Shown: piece by piece, positions 36,419-45,066 of the stretch
Layout of the letters: each line of letters begins with the position of its first letter
Numbering within the stretch: position 1 is the stretch's first letter
Source: an uncultured Opitutales bacterium
Lineage (GTDB): Bacteria; Verrucomicrobiota; Verrucomicrobiia; Opitutales; Seribacteraceae
DNA length: 64,000 nucleotides
Assembly: GCA_943789375.1 (NCBI GenBank)
Contig: CALSTX010000003.1
Span: forward strand, 81,816 to 145,815
Direction: 5' to 3'
The notes under the pieces: generated by a model
What the model saw: only the letters and a program-made list of their open reading frames with translations
Told to the model about the DNA's origin: nothing
Database searches by the model: none
Translations under genes and position numbers: made by a program

Positions 36419-37545
36419 TGTATAACTATAAATACAATGATTTTAGCTGGATTGATCCTCTAAATGATAGTGCAAATACTGATTTAAAGTATGTAAAAAA
36501 AGTTTTTTCAATTTTAGAAACTGGTCAATCTGTAGAACTACTGGAAAAAAAACCTCAACCTGTTTTAGGTTCAGGATCAGTGCGGAATTTAAAAAGTAGA
36601 AGTAGGGTTTTTAAAACAGGAGGAACGTCTGGCATGCCATCTCAGGTTTTTCATGACACTACATCAATTCAAAGCGCAGTTTCCGGGTTACAGCACCGTA
36701 TCGGAAGTGCACCAATTTCTTCTTTTTGCTGCTTGCCCCTCTCTCATGTCGGTGGGTGGATGCAAGTTGAGCGTGCAAAAATCACAAAAGGGAGCGTTAT
36801 TTTTTCGAATTATAAAGAACTTTCAAAGCTAGATTTGTCTTCTGTTCTTCGTAATCGTTGGATTTCTTTAGTTCCTACACAACTTCATTTCTTACTTCAA
36901 TCTCAATTAGGGTTGATTAACTTACGGTATGCAAAAGGAGTTTTTACCGGTGGTTCAAAAATTACAGAAAAGGATCTGAATCAAATTCGATTCAACGAAA
37001 TTCCTGTTTTTCCATGTTATGGTATGAGTGAAACAGCAGGAATGATCACATTATTGGATTCCAGTAAATTTTTGAACGGAATAAATGGAGTAGGGGAGTG
37101 CTTACCCTCTGCTATGATAAGACTTGAAAATAATAAGGTTAGTATCAAGACAAAGAGCTTATGCTACCAAAAAAACACCACAACATTGGATTCTAGTCAT
37201 TGGTTTAAAACCAATGACTTAGCTTTTTACGAAAAAGATATCGGTTACCAAATTAAGGGTCGCACAGATCGAATTATCAATACTGGTGGCAAAAAAGTTA
37301 ATCCAGAAGAAATTGAAGCGGTTATTTTGGGGCACCCTGATGTTTTGCAATGTCTTGTTGTCGGCAGGGCTGACGAACACTGGGTAGAAAAAATAGTATG
37401 TTTTGTAGTCTTAAAAAATGCCCGTCTGCATTCAATTGTGGCATTTACGCGTGCAAGACTAGTGCAATACCAAAATCCGAAAGAATGGAATGTCGTGAGC
37501 CAGCTTCCAGTCTCAGAAATGGGAAAAATTATAAGATTAGATTAG
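36418..37545 (+). CDS. menE: o-Succinylbenzoate-CoA ligase, compact form
   Basis: A 375-residue ANL-superfamily ligase. The P-loop-like motif TGGTSGMPSQV lies only about 65 residues from the start. YGMSETAG (A5), TNDLAFYE (A7), GRTDRIINTGGKKVNPEEIE (A8) and the catalytic lysine in PVSEMGKIIRLD right at the C terminus are all present. Typical MenE has 450-490 residues, so the N-terminal domain is strongly reduced. I prefer ATG 36418 (TGATG with the menC stop) to GTG 36415. Overlap with menC supports activation of o-succinylbenzoate with CoA. The stop overlaps the convergent clpP stop by four bases. Confidence 0.87.
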   Translation: MYNYKYNDFSWIDPLNDSANTDLKYVKKVFSILETGQSVELLEKKPQPVLGSGSVRNLKSRSRVFKTGGTSGMPSQVFHDTTSIQSAVSGLQHRIGSAPISSFCCLPLSHVGGWMQVERAKITKGSVIFSNYKELSKLDLSSVLRNRWISLVPTQLHFLLQSQLGLINLRYAKGVFTGGSKITEKDLNQIRFNEIPVFPCYGMSETAGMITLLDSSKFLNGINGVGECLPSAMIRLENNKVSIKTKSLCYQKNTTTLDSSHWFKTNDLAFYEKDIGYQIKGRTDRIINTGGKKVNPEEIEAVILGHPDVLQCLVVGRADEHWVEKIVCFVVLKNARLHSIVAFTRARLVQYQNPKEWNVVSQLPVSEMGKIIRLD

Positions 37546-38117
37546 ATTTGATCTACTATCTCATCCGCCAATCCGTACTCGATGGCTTCCTTTGCATTTA
37601 AGTAAAAATCCCGATCTGTGTCTTGTTGAATTTTATCAAGTGGTTGCCCCGATGTTCGGGCAAGTATGCCATTGAGTTCTTCGCGCAATTTTTCCATTTC
37701 TTGTGCTTGTATATTTATATCAACTGCGGTGGCTTGCATTCTTCCCGTAATCAGCGGTTGGTGGATAAGGACACGAGAGTGTGGGTACAGAAACCGCTTA
37801 CCTTTGGTCGCACCACATAGTAAAATCGAACCCATACTTGCAGCCATCCCGGTAACGATGACTTTTATCGGAGAGCTTATAAGTTGCATGGTATCAAAAA
37901 TTGCCATGCCGGCTGTAATCGAACCTCCCGGTGAATTAATGTAGAACGAGATTTCTTTTCCTGGATTGTGATCTTCTAAAAATAGAAGTTTTTCGGTCAA
38001 ATCCCTCGCGGACTTGTCACTTACCTCCCCCCAAAGAAATATTTTTCTATTCTTTAGGAAGCTGCTTTGGATTTGTTCTGATACTGAACTATTTTTTTTA
38101 TTTTTATCGTCACTCAT
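37542..38117 (-). CDS. clpP: ATP-dependent Clp protease proteolytic subunit
   Basis: A 191-residue ClpP serine protease. The catalytic serine (Ser94) lies in GMAASMGSILL, the histidine (His119) in SRVLIHQP, and the aspartate in QQDTDRDFYLNA. The oxyanion segment SPGGSITAGMAIFDTM is present. It forms the barrel used with ClpX or ClpA; neither is in the window, nor is the often adjacent trigger factor gene. It is the last gene of the suf run, 21 bases after rpiB. Its stop codon overlaps that of menE on the other strand. Confidence 0.95.
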   Translation of the reverse strand: MSDDKNKKNSSVSEQIQSSFLKNRKIFLWGEVSDKSARDLTEKLLFLEDHNPGKEISFYINSPGGSITAGMAIFDTMQLISSPIKVIVTGMAASMGSILLCGATKGKRFLYPHSRVLIHQPLITGRMQATAVDINIQAQEMEKLREELNGILARTSGQPLDKIQQDTDRDFYLNAKEAIEYGLADEIVDQI

Positions 38118-38138
38118 GTTTAAATTGTAATATTAACC

Positions 38139-38588
38139 TTACTCTTCGATCATTTGGATTCTAGTCGTGTGCCGTCCACCTGCAAATTTTGCATCTAGCC
38201 AAGTTTGAACGATCTCAATCGCCAGTTCCGGTGAAATTTGACGTTGCCCGATTGAAATGACATTTGCATCGTTGTGTTCTTTGGCAAGCTTGGCGGTTTC
38301 AAGTGACCAACATATAGCACATCGAACACCTTTTACTTTGTTCGCTGCCATAGCTTCACCATTTCCACTTCCTCCAAGCACAATACCTAGGTCACAGGCG
38401 TCATTGGCTACTGCTTGTGCTGCGGGTTTTACAAAATCTGGGTAATTGCATGAATCTTCAGAAAAGGTTCCGAAATCCTGAGTTTCGAATCCCTTAATTT
38501 GAAGATATGATTTAATTTTTTCCTTGTAAGCAAATCCAGCGTGATCAGTGCCAAGAGCAATTTTGATCTTTTTATTTTCTGTATCCAT
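38139..38588 (-). CDS. rpiB: Ribose-5-phosphate isomerase B, glutamate type
   Basis: A 149-residue RpiB that interconverts ribose 5-phosphate and ribulose 5-phosphate. GTDHAGFAYKEKI lies near the N terminus and EHNDANVISIGQRQI near the C terminus. The active-site stretch reads VLGGSGNGEAMAANK. E. coli RpiB has a catalytic cysteine in ICGTGIG; here that position is Gly, and a Glu follows in GNGE as in the mycobacterial enzymes, which use a glutamate base. It lies 55 bases after sufT. Confidence 0.92.
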   Translation of the reverse strand: MDTENKKIKIALGTDHAGFAYKEKIKSYLQIKGFETQDFGTFSEDSCNYPDFVKPAAQAVANDACDLGIVLGGSGNGEAMAANKVKGVRCAICWSLETAKLAKEHNDANVISIGQRQISPELAIEIVQTWLDAKFAGGRHTTRIQMIEE

Positions 38589-38643
38589 TAATTATGATCC
38601 CTAGTTGCATGAACTGAAGTCATTCTAGACTCAAGTAAAAAGA

Positions 38644-39198
38644 CTAAATTAATCCAAGCTCCATCTTACCTTCTTCAGATATTAGGTCTTGCGACCAAGG
38701 AGGATCCCAAACGATATCAACCTCGGCATCATCGATACCAGGAAGTTCTAAAATTTTATTTTTTACATCATCTGCAATAACTGGGCCCATTCCGCAACCA
38801 GGTGCTGTGAGTGTAAGGTCAACAAATACAATTCTTCCGCGATCATCTGTTTTTTCGATCTCCACCTTGTAGATTAAACCGAGATCAACGACATTCACAG
38901 GGATTTCTGGATCAAATACAGATTTAAGATTTTCTTTGATCTGTTCAATATCGGCTGGGGGTTGATCACTTCTACTCTGTTGGTTGGGTATAGTAGATTC
39001 TGCGGTTTCACCTAAAGCATCTGCATCCTTGGCTGCAATACGATACATTCCTTGTAAAGTCATGACCGTAAAATTTCCTCCTAGCCGGTGGGTGATGGTA
39101 ACCTTTTCTCCACGACCAAGGGTAAATTCCTCCCCGTGGGGGATAAGGGTGGCGATAACATCACGTACTAACTCTACTTCTTGTTGAGAATTATTCAT
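38644..39198 (-). CDS. sufT: SufT-type Fe-S assembly protein (MIP18/DUF59 family)
   Basis: A 184-residue protein with an N-terminal extension (VELVRDVIATLIPHGEEFTL, LGGNFTVMTLQGMYRI) followed by the DUF59 domain: SVFDPEIPVNVVDLGLIYKV and LTLTAPGCGMGPVIADDVK with the conserved cysteine, ending IVWDPPWSQDLISEEGK. This architecture is that of SufT, an accessory factor for Fe-S cluster maturation. It begins 12 bases after sufD. Confidence 0.93.
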   Translation of the reverse strand: MNNSQQEVELVRDVIATLIPHGEEFTLGRGEKVTITHRLGGNFTVMTLQGMYRIAAKDADALGETAESTIPNQQSRSDQPPADIEQIKENLKSVFDPEIPVNVVDLGLIYKVEIEKTDDRGRIVFVDLTLTAPGCGMGPVIADDVKNKILELPGIDDAEVDIVWDPPWSQDLISEEGKMELGLI

Positions 39199-39210
39199 AG
39201 GGCAGACGAT

Positions 39211-40452
39211 TTAGGAATCAAATTTGGATTCAATCAAGGCTCTTATCTTTTCGATTAAATCTTGGTTGTTAACTTTTTCGACAACTTCTTCTAAAAATCC
39301 TAAAGAAATGAGCTTTTCTGCAGATCTGTGGGGTATGCCTCGCGATAATAAATAAAAAAGTTCTTGTTCTTCAATTTTACTTGTCGTTGCTCCATGACTA
39401 CACTTGACCTCGTTGGCTAGGATTTCTAGTCCAGGTAGCGAATCTGCCTCCGCTTCATTACTTAAGAGAAGGTTTCTGTTGGTTTGGTAGGCATTCGTGT
39501 TGGAGGCATCTTCTTCCACCTTGATTAATCCAGAAAAAATAGACTTGGATTGATCATTGATGGCATTTTTAGCAAGTAAGTTGCTTGTGCAGTCAGATGC
39601 AGAGTGGACCTGCCGAGTACGCTGATCAAAAAGTTGTTTCCCGCTTCCTAAAAATAACGAGAAATTTTCAAAAAAAGCTCCCCTGTTAATCATGTCCCCT
39701 TTTGTTTCTGACCTACACTGCGAGGAGCCTAGGTGAATGGTGACATTTCGAAGAGATGAATCTTTACTGAGTGTGAAATTTTCAAACTGATGGAGGGTCG
39801 TGTTATTATTCACATTTTGTACCAAAACTCGTACTAGCTTTGCTCCTTCCCCCAGAGTTATGTTCAATGTGCTGCTCGCATTTCCTTGAGAGGTTGATTC
39901 ATCAGAGTTGATGAATTCAAAGACTGTTGCCGATGAGAATGGTGCGAGGTTGATGACATTCCTTTCAAAGGTTATACCTTCATCCTTTGGTGTTTTATGT
40001 TCGACGATAAAAGGCTCTGGTATTTCTGCCCCCTTTTGGGTTCCTAGGAAAAAACCATTGTCAGCAAGAGATGAGGTTAAATAGTAATTTTGTGCTGCTC
40101 CAAGGTTTGGCCCATCGTGATCAGTGATACGGGATAGGTCATCAGGGAAATCCAAGATCATCTTATCCAGATTTTGAAACAAAGCTTCCTTACTTTCAAG
40201 GGCATCAAGCTGGACCAAGTCTTTTTGGTCAGATAACTGAAGGATTTTGTCTAGACTGAAAAGATGCTTGGGTGAAAAACGCCAGTTTTCATCTTTACTG
40301 GTAGAGCTTTTATATTTTCTAAATTTCTCCCAGGATTCTGTGCGGTGATCAGCAAGCCATCCTGGTTCCCAGGAATGATCGCTAGCAAAATTAGGAAAAA
40401 AATGATCGGTATCGAAAAGGGATAAAGAAGATGGGTCTTGTAAAGTTTGCAT
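39211..40452 (-). CDS. sufD: Fe-S cluster assembly protein SufD
   Basis: A 413-residue SufD, paralogue of SufB and part of the SufBC2D scaffold. The N-terminal half is variable. The C-terminal beta-helix core includes LGSSQCRSETKGDMINRGAF, AINDQSKSIFSGLIKVEEDA, EILANEVKCSHGATTSKIEE and YLLSRGIPHRSAEKLISLGF. The conserved KCSHGATT segment with its histidine is intact. It starts 22 bases after sufB. Confidence 0.94.
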   Translation of the reverse strand: MQTLQDPSSLSLFDTDHFFPNFASDHSWEPGWLADHRTESWEKFRKYKSSTSKDENWRFSPKHLFSLDKILQLSDQKDLVQLDALESKEALFQNLDKMILDFPDDLSRITDHDGPNLGAAQNYYLTSSLADNGFFLGTQKGAEIPEPFIVEHKTPKDEGITFERNVINLAPFSSATVFEFINSDESTSQGNASSTLNITLGEGAKLVRVLVQNVNNNTTLHQFENFTLSKDSSLRNVTIHLGSSQCRSETKGDMINRGAFFENFSLFLGSGKQLFDQRTRQVHSASDCTSNLLAKNAINDQSKSIFSGLIKVEEDASNTNAYQTNRNLLLSNEAEADSLPGLEILANEVKCSHGATTSKIEEQELFYLLSRGIPHRSAEKLISLGFLEEVVEKVNNQDLIEKIRALIESKFDS

Positions 40453-40474
40453 GGCAGTTGGAATCGAAAAGGAG

Positions 40475-41881
40475 TTACCCTACGGAGCCCTCCATCTCCA
40501 TATCTATCAATCTTTTAAGCTCTACGCTGTATTCCATGGGGAACTCTCGAATCAGGTCATTGACGAATCCATTTACGCAGAGACTCATTGCCTCTCCCTC
40601 TGATAACCCTCTTTGTTGCATATAGAAAATTTGGTCAGCACTTACCTTGGACACAGTTGCCTCATGTTGAACAGAATTCCCTTCCCCTTGAACAGTAATA
40701 GCAGGATAGGTGTCGGTCTGGCTATCGCTGTTGATGAGAAGAGCGTCGCATTCTGTATTATTCTTACAATTTTTAAGGTGCTTGGGCATTCGGACCAAAC
40801 CTCGGTAAGAAGATCGACCCGTTCCAATTGATATAGACTTTGCAATAATGTTACTGGATGTTTCTTCGGCTGCGTGAACCATTTTAGCTCCAGTGTCCTG
40901 GTGTTGGCCACTATTAGCTAGTGCGATTGAAAGAACTTCCCCTCGTGCTTTGCGACCACGAAGTATAACGCCAGGGTATTTCATTGTTAGCCTTGACCCA
41001 ATATTACAGTCAATCCATCGGACTTCTGCCTCTTCTTCTGCCATAGCCCGCTTAGTTACAAGATTGTATACATTGTTAGACCAGTTTTGGACTGTAATGT
41101 ATTGAATTTTAGAGCCCTTCAGCGCTACAAGTTCAACAACAGCACTGTGCAAAGTGGAGGTTTCAAATTTTGGTGCAGTGCACCCCTCCATGTAGGTCAC
41201 TTCAGACCCCTCGTCAGCGATAATTAAAGTTCTTTCAAATTGGCCGAAGTTTTCTGCATTTATTCGAAAGTATGCTTGCAGGGGTTGCTTAAGTTTCACA
41301 CCTGGTGGAATGTAAATAAAACTACCACCGCTAAAAACAGCACTATTGAGAGCAGAAAATTTATTATCTGAGGTAGGGATCACCTTTCCAAACCACTTTT
41401 TAAAAACTTCTGGATGATCACGAAGGCCTTCTGTCGGACCAACAAAAATTACGCCTTCTTTTTCAAGGCCTTCCTTCATGTTAGAGTAGGCGGCTTCACT
41501 ATCAAATTGGGCTTCTACACCTGCTAGAAATTTTCTTTCCTGCTCAGGGATTCCGAGCCTTTCAAAAGTGTTTTTTACGTCGTCTGGTACATCATCCCAG
41601 GATCTGCTGGGCTTTTGGCCTTTTGCCAAGTAGTAACGAATGACATCAAAATTAATGTTTTTTAGGTCATCGGTCGCCCAATGAGTGGGCAACGGCTTTT
41701 TGAGAAAAGTTTCTAAGGCTTTAAGGCGAAAATTTAGAATCCATTCCTTCTCCTCTTTTACATTTGAAATGTAGCGAACAACATCAGGGTTTAATCCTAC
41801 ACCTGCATCAAATGCATAATCGGTGTCGAAACGAAAGTTTCCTTTCTCTGTATCTATATCAAATTCAGTAGCTTGGATCAT
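40475..41881 (-). CDS. sufB: Fe-S cluster assembly protein SufB
   Basis: A 468-residue SufB, core scaffold of the SUF system. Conserved blocks: [75 protein letters not shown], and the C-terminal [14 protein letters not shown]. Length is standard. It starts 12 bases after sufC; a C-rich stretch takes the place of a normal ribosome site. Confidence 0.97.
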   Translation of the reverse strand: MIQATEFDIDTEKGNFRFDTDYAFDAGVGLNPDVVRYISNVKEEKEWILNFRLKALETFLKKPLPTHWATDDLKNINFDVIRYYLAKGQKPSRSWDDVPDDVKNTFERLGIPEQERKFLAGVEAQFDSEAAYSNMKEGLEKEGVIFVGPTEGLRDHPEVFKKWFGKVIPTSDNKFSALNSAVFSGGSFIYIPPGVKLKQPLQAYFRINAENFGQFERTLIIADEGSEVTYMEGCTAPKFETSTLHSAVVELVALKGSKIQYITVQNWSNNVYNLVTKRAMAEEEAEVRWIDCNIGSRLTMKYPGVILRGRKARGEVLSIALANSGQHQDTGAKMVHAAEETSSNIIAKSISIGTGRSSYRGLVRMPKHLKNCKNNTECDALLINSDSQTDTYPAITVQGEGNSVQHEATVSKVSADQIFYMQQRGLSEGEAMSLCVNGFVNDLIREFPMEYSVELKRLIDMEMEGSVG

Positions 41882-41893
41882 AATAGGGGGGGA

Positions 41894-42646
41894 TTAGGCA
41901 GCAATTTCTTCTTTAATCCAGTCGTAGCCCTTTGCTTCGAGCTCAAGGGCTAGGCTTTTATCACCAGAACGAACAATTTTACCATCCCACATCACATGAA
42001 CTACATCGGGAACAATATATTCGAGAAGTCTTTGGTAGTGAGTAATGACAAGGAAACCCCGATCTTTACTACGCATACGGTTAACTCCTGCGGATACAAT
42101 CCGCAGGGCGTCAATATCAAGACCACTATCTGTTTCATCTAAAATACAGTATTGAGGTTGTAACATGCTCATTTGGAGAATTTCACACCTTTTCTTTTCT
42201 CCCCCTGAGAATCCATCATTTAGAGATCGTGATGTAAATTTTCGATCCATGCCAAGTTCATCCATTTGGACGTACAAATCTTTGTAGTAATCTACAGCCT
42301 TGATGGATTCACCATCTGGTAAACGAGCTTGGAGTGCCGCCCGAATAAAATTCGCGATACTGACACCTGCGACTTCGACGGGATATTGAAAAGCAAGGAA
42401 TAAACCAGATCTCGCAATCTCGTCAGCATCTTGTCCAAGGATGTTTACACCATTCATGAGTGCTTCACCATTTGTAACTTCATAGTCGGGATGACCCGCA
42501 AGAACTTTGGAAAGAGTGCTTTTACCACTCCCATTCGGTCCCATGATTGCATGCACTTCACCTTGGGGGATTTCGAGACAAAGCTCCTTGAGTATCTGTT
42601 TGTCAGCAATACTGGCTGATAAGTTCTTTATTTGTAATGTGTTCAC
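41894..42646 (-). CDS. sufC: Fe-S cluster assembly ATPase SufC
   Basis: A 250-residue ABC-type ATPase. Walker A is GPNGSGKST, the signature is [14 protein letters not shown], and Walker B/D-loop is [16 protein letters not shown], the SufC-specific form. The start is GTG at 42646 ([11 protein letters not shown]), 14 bases after the stop of the Fur-family gene, with no clear ribosome site. It powers conformational change of the SufBC2D complex. Confidence 0.95.
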   Translation of the reverse strand: MNTLQIKNLSASIADKQILKELCLEIPQGEVHAIMGPNGSGKSTLSKVLAGHPDYEVTNGEALMNGVNILGQDADEIARSGLFLAFQYPVEVAGVSIANFIRAALQARLPDGESIKAVDYYKDLYVQMDELGMDRKFTSRSLNDGFSGGEKKRCEILQMSMLQPQYCILDETDSGLDIDALRIVSAGVNRMRSKDRGFLVITHYQRLLEYIVPDVVHVMWDGKIVRSGDKSLALELEAKGYDWIKEEIAA

Positions 42647-42660
42647 TGTGTAGGTTAGAA

Positions 42661-43092
42661 TTAAGAGAGAGTAGCGGAGCCAGAAAATGTAAGATCAAAA
42701 TGCTCGGCGTTGAAACCAGAAGGAAGGAATTCTTTGAGAAGGTTAATTTCCTCTTCCCTCAAGTTGAGATCATAGATACGACCAGATTGGGAGCACCTAA
42801 AATGAGCGTGAGGAGTAAGGTTTGGGCAATACCTAGAAGGAGATCTGTCCATGTTTACTTGCTTAACTAGAGAGCAGTCAACTAAAGTTTCAAGACAGTT
42901 ATATACAGTTGCCAGGGAAATACTGGGGAGCTTTTTTCGAACTCTTATGAGAACTTCATCAGCGGTAGGGTGATCTTTTTTTTGCAAAAGAACATCATAG
43001 ACGCAAGATCTCTGTTTGGTCGGACGGAGGCCTTTGTCTAAAAGTTTTTGATTAAGTCTGTTCTGTAGACTTTTGGATACCTTTGCGTTCAT
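42661..43092 (-). CDS. Fur-family transcriptional regulator heading the suf genes
   Basis: A 143-residue Fur-family protein. The winged-helix part has [37 protein letters not shown] and [19 protein letters not shown]. The metal region reads [17 protein letters not shown]: the HxH pair is kept, but the usual CxxC that binds structural zinc is CxxS, and no second CxxC follows. The start is ATG 43092 (a TTG directly before it is less likely), with AGG a few bases upstream. It is the first gene of a run leading into sufC-sufB-sufD-sufT, which suggests iron- or redox-dependent control of Fe-S assembly. Whether it behaves like Fur or PerR cannot be told from sequence. Confidence 0.88.
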   Translation of the reverse strand: MNAKVSKSLQNRLNQKLLDKGLRPTKQRSCVYDVLLQKKDHPTADEVLIRVRKKLPSISLATVYNCLETLVDCSLVKQVNMDRSPSRYCPNLTPHAHFRCSQSGRIYDLNLREEEINLLKEFLPSGFNAEHFDLTFSGSATLS

Positions 43093-43100
43093 CAACCTGA

Positions 43101-43128
43101 ATACTATAACTTATGCAGAAAGTATCAA
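43101..43128 (-). promoter_or_regulatory. Predicted promoter of the fur-suf genes
   Basis: On the minus strand TTGATA (43128-43123) is followed after 16 bases by TAGTAT (43106-43101), a reasonable sigma-70-like pair. The predicted transcript would start within a few bases of the Fur ATG, giving a very short leader. It lies in one of the few gaps of about 100 bases. The -10 box matches the consensus at four of six positions, so this is a moderate prediction. Confidence 0.45.
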
Positions 43129-43141
43129 GTTGTAATTGGAA

Positions 43142-43161
43142 TTATTCTAAATTGAGAATAA
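43142..43161. promoter_or_regulatory. Near-perfect 20-base palindrome, candidate Fur-family operator
   Basis: TTATTCTAAATTGAGAATAA pairs with its own complement at nine of ten positions: arms TTATTCT and AGAATAA around a near-symmetric centre. AT-rich palindromes of this length are typical for Fur/PerR-type boxes. It lies 49 bases ahead of the Fur-family start codon and 13 bases upstream of the predicted -35 box. Autoregulation is the natural guess. There is no T-run after it, so a terminator is unlikely. Confidence 0.55.
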
Positions 43162-43194
43162 CTTCTTTGTGATTTGGTTGCTTTTTGCCTTAAA

Positions 43195-43452
43195 TTAGTA
43201 ATCGGTGTAAGAAAAAAGGCCCCAAAGGAAGGTAGTTTTCGTTCCAGAAAAATTTTTACGATCAATCACTTCTTCTGAACTTAATCTAAGGCTACCTACT
43301 TCTACGGGGGAATAAGCTCCTTTTTCGTGGGTAACGATGCCCAAGACATTGTATTTTTCAGAGCTACCGAATTTCTTAAAAAAACATCCGCTTCCTGAAA
43401 GTGAAAAAGCGAAAACAGCAATGGATGCTAGTACCTTTAGTTTTAAAAACAT
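43195..43452 (-). CDS. Small putative lipoprotein
   Basis: An 85-residue protein from ATG 43452: [23 protein letters not shown] then a short polar domain ([20 protein letters not shown] and [17 protein letters not shown]). The signal peptide is clear. The lipobox is not canonical, because Gly rather than Leu/Val/Ile stands three residues before the cysteine. The [16 protein letters not shown] part faintly recalls TRL-like small lipoproteins, but I would not assign a family. An upstream extension of the frame to 43488 is possible but adds nothing signal-like. It diverges from glyS. Confidence 0.6.
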   Translation of the reverse strand: MFLKLKVLASIAVFAFSLSGSGCFFKKFGSSEKYNVLGIVTHEKGAYSPVEVGSLRLSSEEVIDRKNFSGTKTTFLWGLFSYTDY

Positions 43453-43514
43453 CTTGTTTGAGACAATTCGAAATTTTGTTGAAGTCAACCAACAATTTTA
43501 GCAAAGAGAGAACC

Positions 43515-43542
43515 TTTATTGATTGTTCAATTTACGTATATT
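43515..43542 (+). promoter_or_regulatory. Possible glyS promoter
   Basis: TTTATT (43515-43520), 16 bases, then TATATT (43537-43542) lies 18 bases before the glyS ATG. The -10 box is good (five of six), the -35 box is weak. It is offered only as the best candidate in this 107-base divergent gap. Confidence 0.3.
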
Positions 43543-43559
43543 GGGTAGAAGAAAGTAAT

Positions 43560-45065
43560 ATGAAATCCGAGAACAGTTTAATCGAAGAAATCGTTTCACT
43601 CTCCAAACGCAAAGGATTTGTTTTCCAGTCATCTGAAATATACGGCGGTCTGAATGGTTTTTTTGATTATGGTCCACTCGGTGTTGAGCTAAGAAAAAAT
43701 ATTAAGGATGCTTGGTGGGAAGATATGGTTCGAAGACGGGATGATGTCGTTGGATTAGACTCATCCATCATTATGAATCCCAAGGTTTGGGAAGCTTCCG
43801 GGCATATTGACGGTTTTACGGACCCGATGGTAGATTGTAAGGAATCCAAAATGCGATATCGGGCCGATCAACTTTTTGCGGCTGAAATACTGGTAGATGA
43901 AGAAAGCTTGGGTTGGGTATCAGTAATTGAATCGGAAACGATGGAAGCAGATGCACTGAAAAAAGCGGAGATGGTAAAGCGTAAAGCTGCGAAGCAGGGC
44001 GAGTTACAAAAACTTAGCTTAACATCCTATGATGAACTGAATCCGGATCAGCAAGAACAAGTGCCTTCTCCGGCCACTGGTAAGCCAGGATCCCTTACAC
44101 CACCGCGCGAATTTAATATGATGTTTGAAACTCATGTAGGCGCATTGAAAGATGGCTCATCAAAATCCTTTCTTCGGCCTGAGACTGCCCAGGGAATCTT
44201 TGCTAATTTTAAAAACATTGTGGACACGGGTCGAGTGAAACTACCTTTTGGTATTGCTCAAATAGGAAAAGCGTTTCGCAATGAAATAACACCTCGTAAT
44301 TTTATTTTCCGCTCCCGTGAATTTGAGCAAATGGAGATAGAATATTTCATTCCACCAGGAGAGGAAGAATGGAAGAAATTTCACCAAGAATGGATCGGGG
44401 TAAGAAAGGCATGGTTTAAAGGAATTGGGCTTACGGATGATCACTTGGGGGAGGAAGTTCACCCACAAGAAAAGTTGGCTCATTACGCCCAAGCCTGTAC
44501 GGATATCACCTTCAAGTTTCCATTTGGTGAACATGAACTTGAAGGGATTGCCGCCCGTGGAAATTTTGATCTTACTCAGCACCAAAAGTACTCAGGTAAG
44601 TCGCTTGAATATTTTGACGAAGGCTCCAAGCAAAAATTCTTACCGCATGTTATTGAACCTAGTTTAGGCGTAGACCGAACATTCTTAGCCGTTCTTTGTT
44701 CAGCTTATTCGGTCGATGAAATTGATGGTGAAAAAAGAACGGTTCTACGGTTTCACCCTCGAGTAGCTCCTATCAAAGCGGGCATTTTCCCTTTAGTGAA
44801 AAACAAGCCAGCACTTGTTGAGAGAGCTAAACAGCTATATTCAAAGCTGCAAAGAAAATGGAATGTGACCTATGATCAGGGTGGGGCGATTGGCAGGCGT
44901 TACCGAAGAATTGACGAAGCAGGTGTTCCTTTTGGTATAACCATTGATTTTGATACTGTCGAAGGAGATGGTTCAATCACAGTGAGAGATCGAGATACTA
45001 CGGAACAAGTCAGGATGTCAGAAGAAGAACTTTTTGCTTACATGGACAGCAAGATTTCTACTTAA
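43560..45065 (+). CDS. glyS: Glycyl-tRNA synthetase (dimeric class II type)
   Basis: A 501-residue class II synthetase of the homodimeric type shared by Gram-positive bacteria, archaea and eukaryotes, not the split alpha/beta enzyme of E. coli. Landmarks: [20 protein letters not shown] (motif 1 region), RPETAQGIF at about 206, [20 protein letters not shown] (motif 2), [15 protein letters not shown], and [17 protein letters not shown] (motif 3 side). A C-terminal anticodon-binding domain follows. I use ATG 43560, preceded by GAAAG; the frame is open 53 codons further upstream but that part is not synthetase-like. It converges on recJ with one base between the stops. Confidence 0.96.
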   Translation: MKSENSLIEEIVSLSKRKGFVFQSSEIYGGLNGFFDYGPLGVELRKNIKDAWWEDMVRRRDDVVGLDSSIIMNPKVWEASGHIDGFTDPMVDCKESKMRYRADQLFAAEILVDEESLGWVSVIESETMEADALKKAEMVKRKAAKQGELQKLSLTSYDELNPDQQEQVPSPATGKPGSLTPPREFNMMFETHVGALKDGSSKSFLRPETAQGIFANFKNIVDTGRVKLPFGIAQIGKAFRNEITPRNFIFRSREFEQMEIEYFIPPGEEEWKKFHQEWIGVRKAWFKGIGLTDDHLGEEVHPQEKLAHYAQACTDITFKFPFGEHELEGIAARGNFDLTQHQKYSGKSLEYFDEGSKQKFLPHVIEPSLGVDRTFLAVLCSAYSVDEIDGEKRTVLRFHPRVAPIKAGIFPLVKNKPALVERAKQLYSKLQRKWNVTYDQGGAIGRRYRRIDEAGVPFGITIDFDTVEGDGSITVRDRDTTEQVRMSEEELFAYMDSKIST

Positions 45066-45066
45066 C

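Noticed and set aside
40613..41105. Open frames antisense to sufB
   Set aside because: Same reason: fully inside a conserved gene, no ribosome site or protein-like content.
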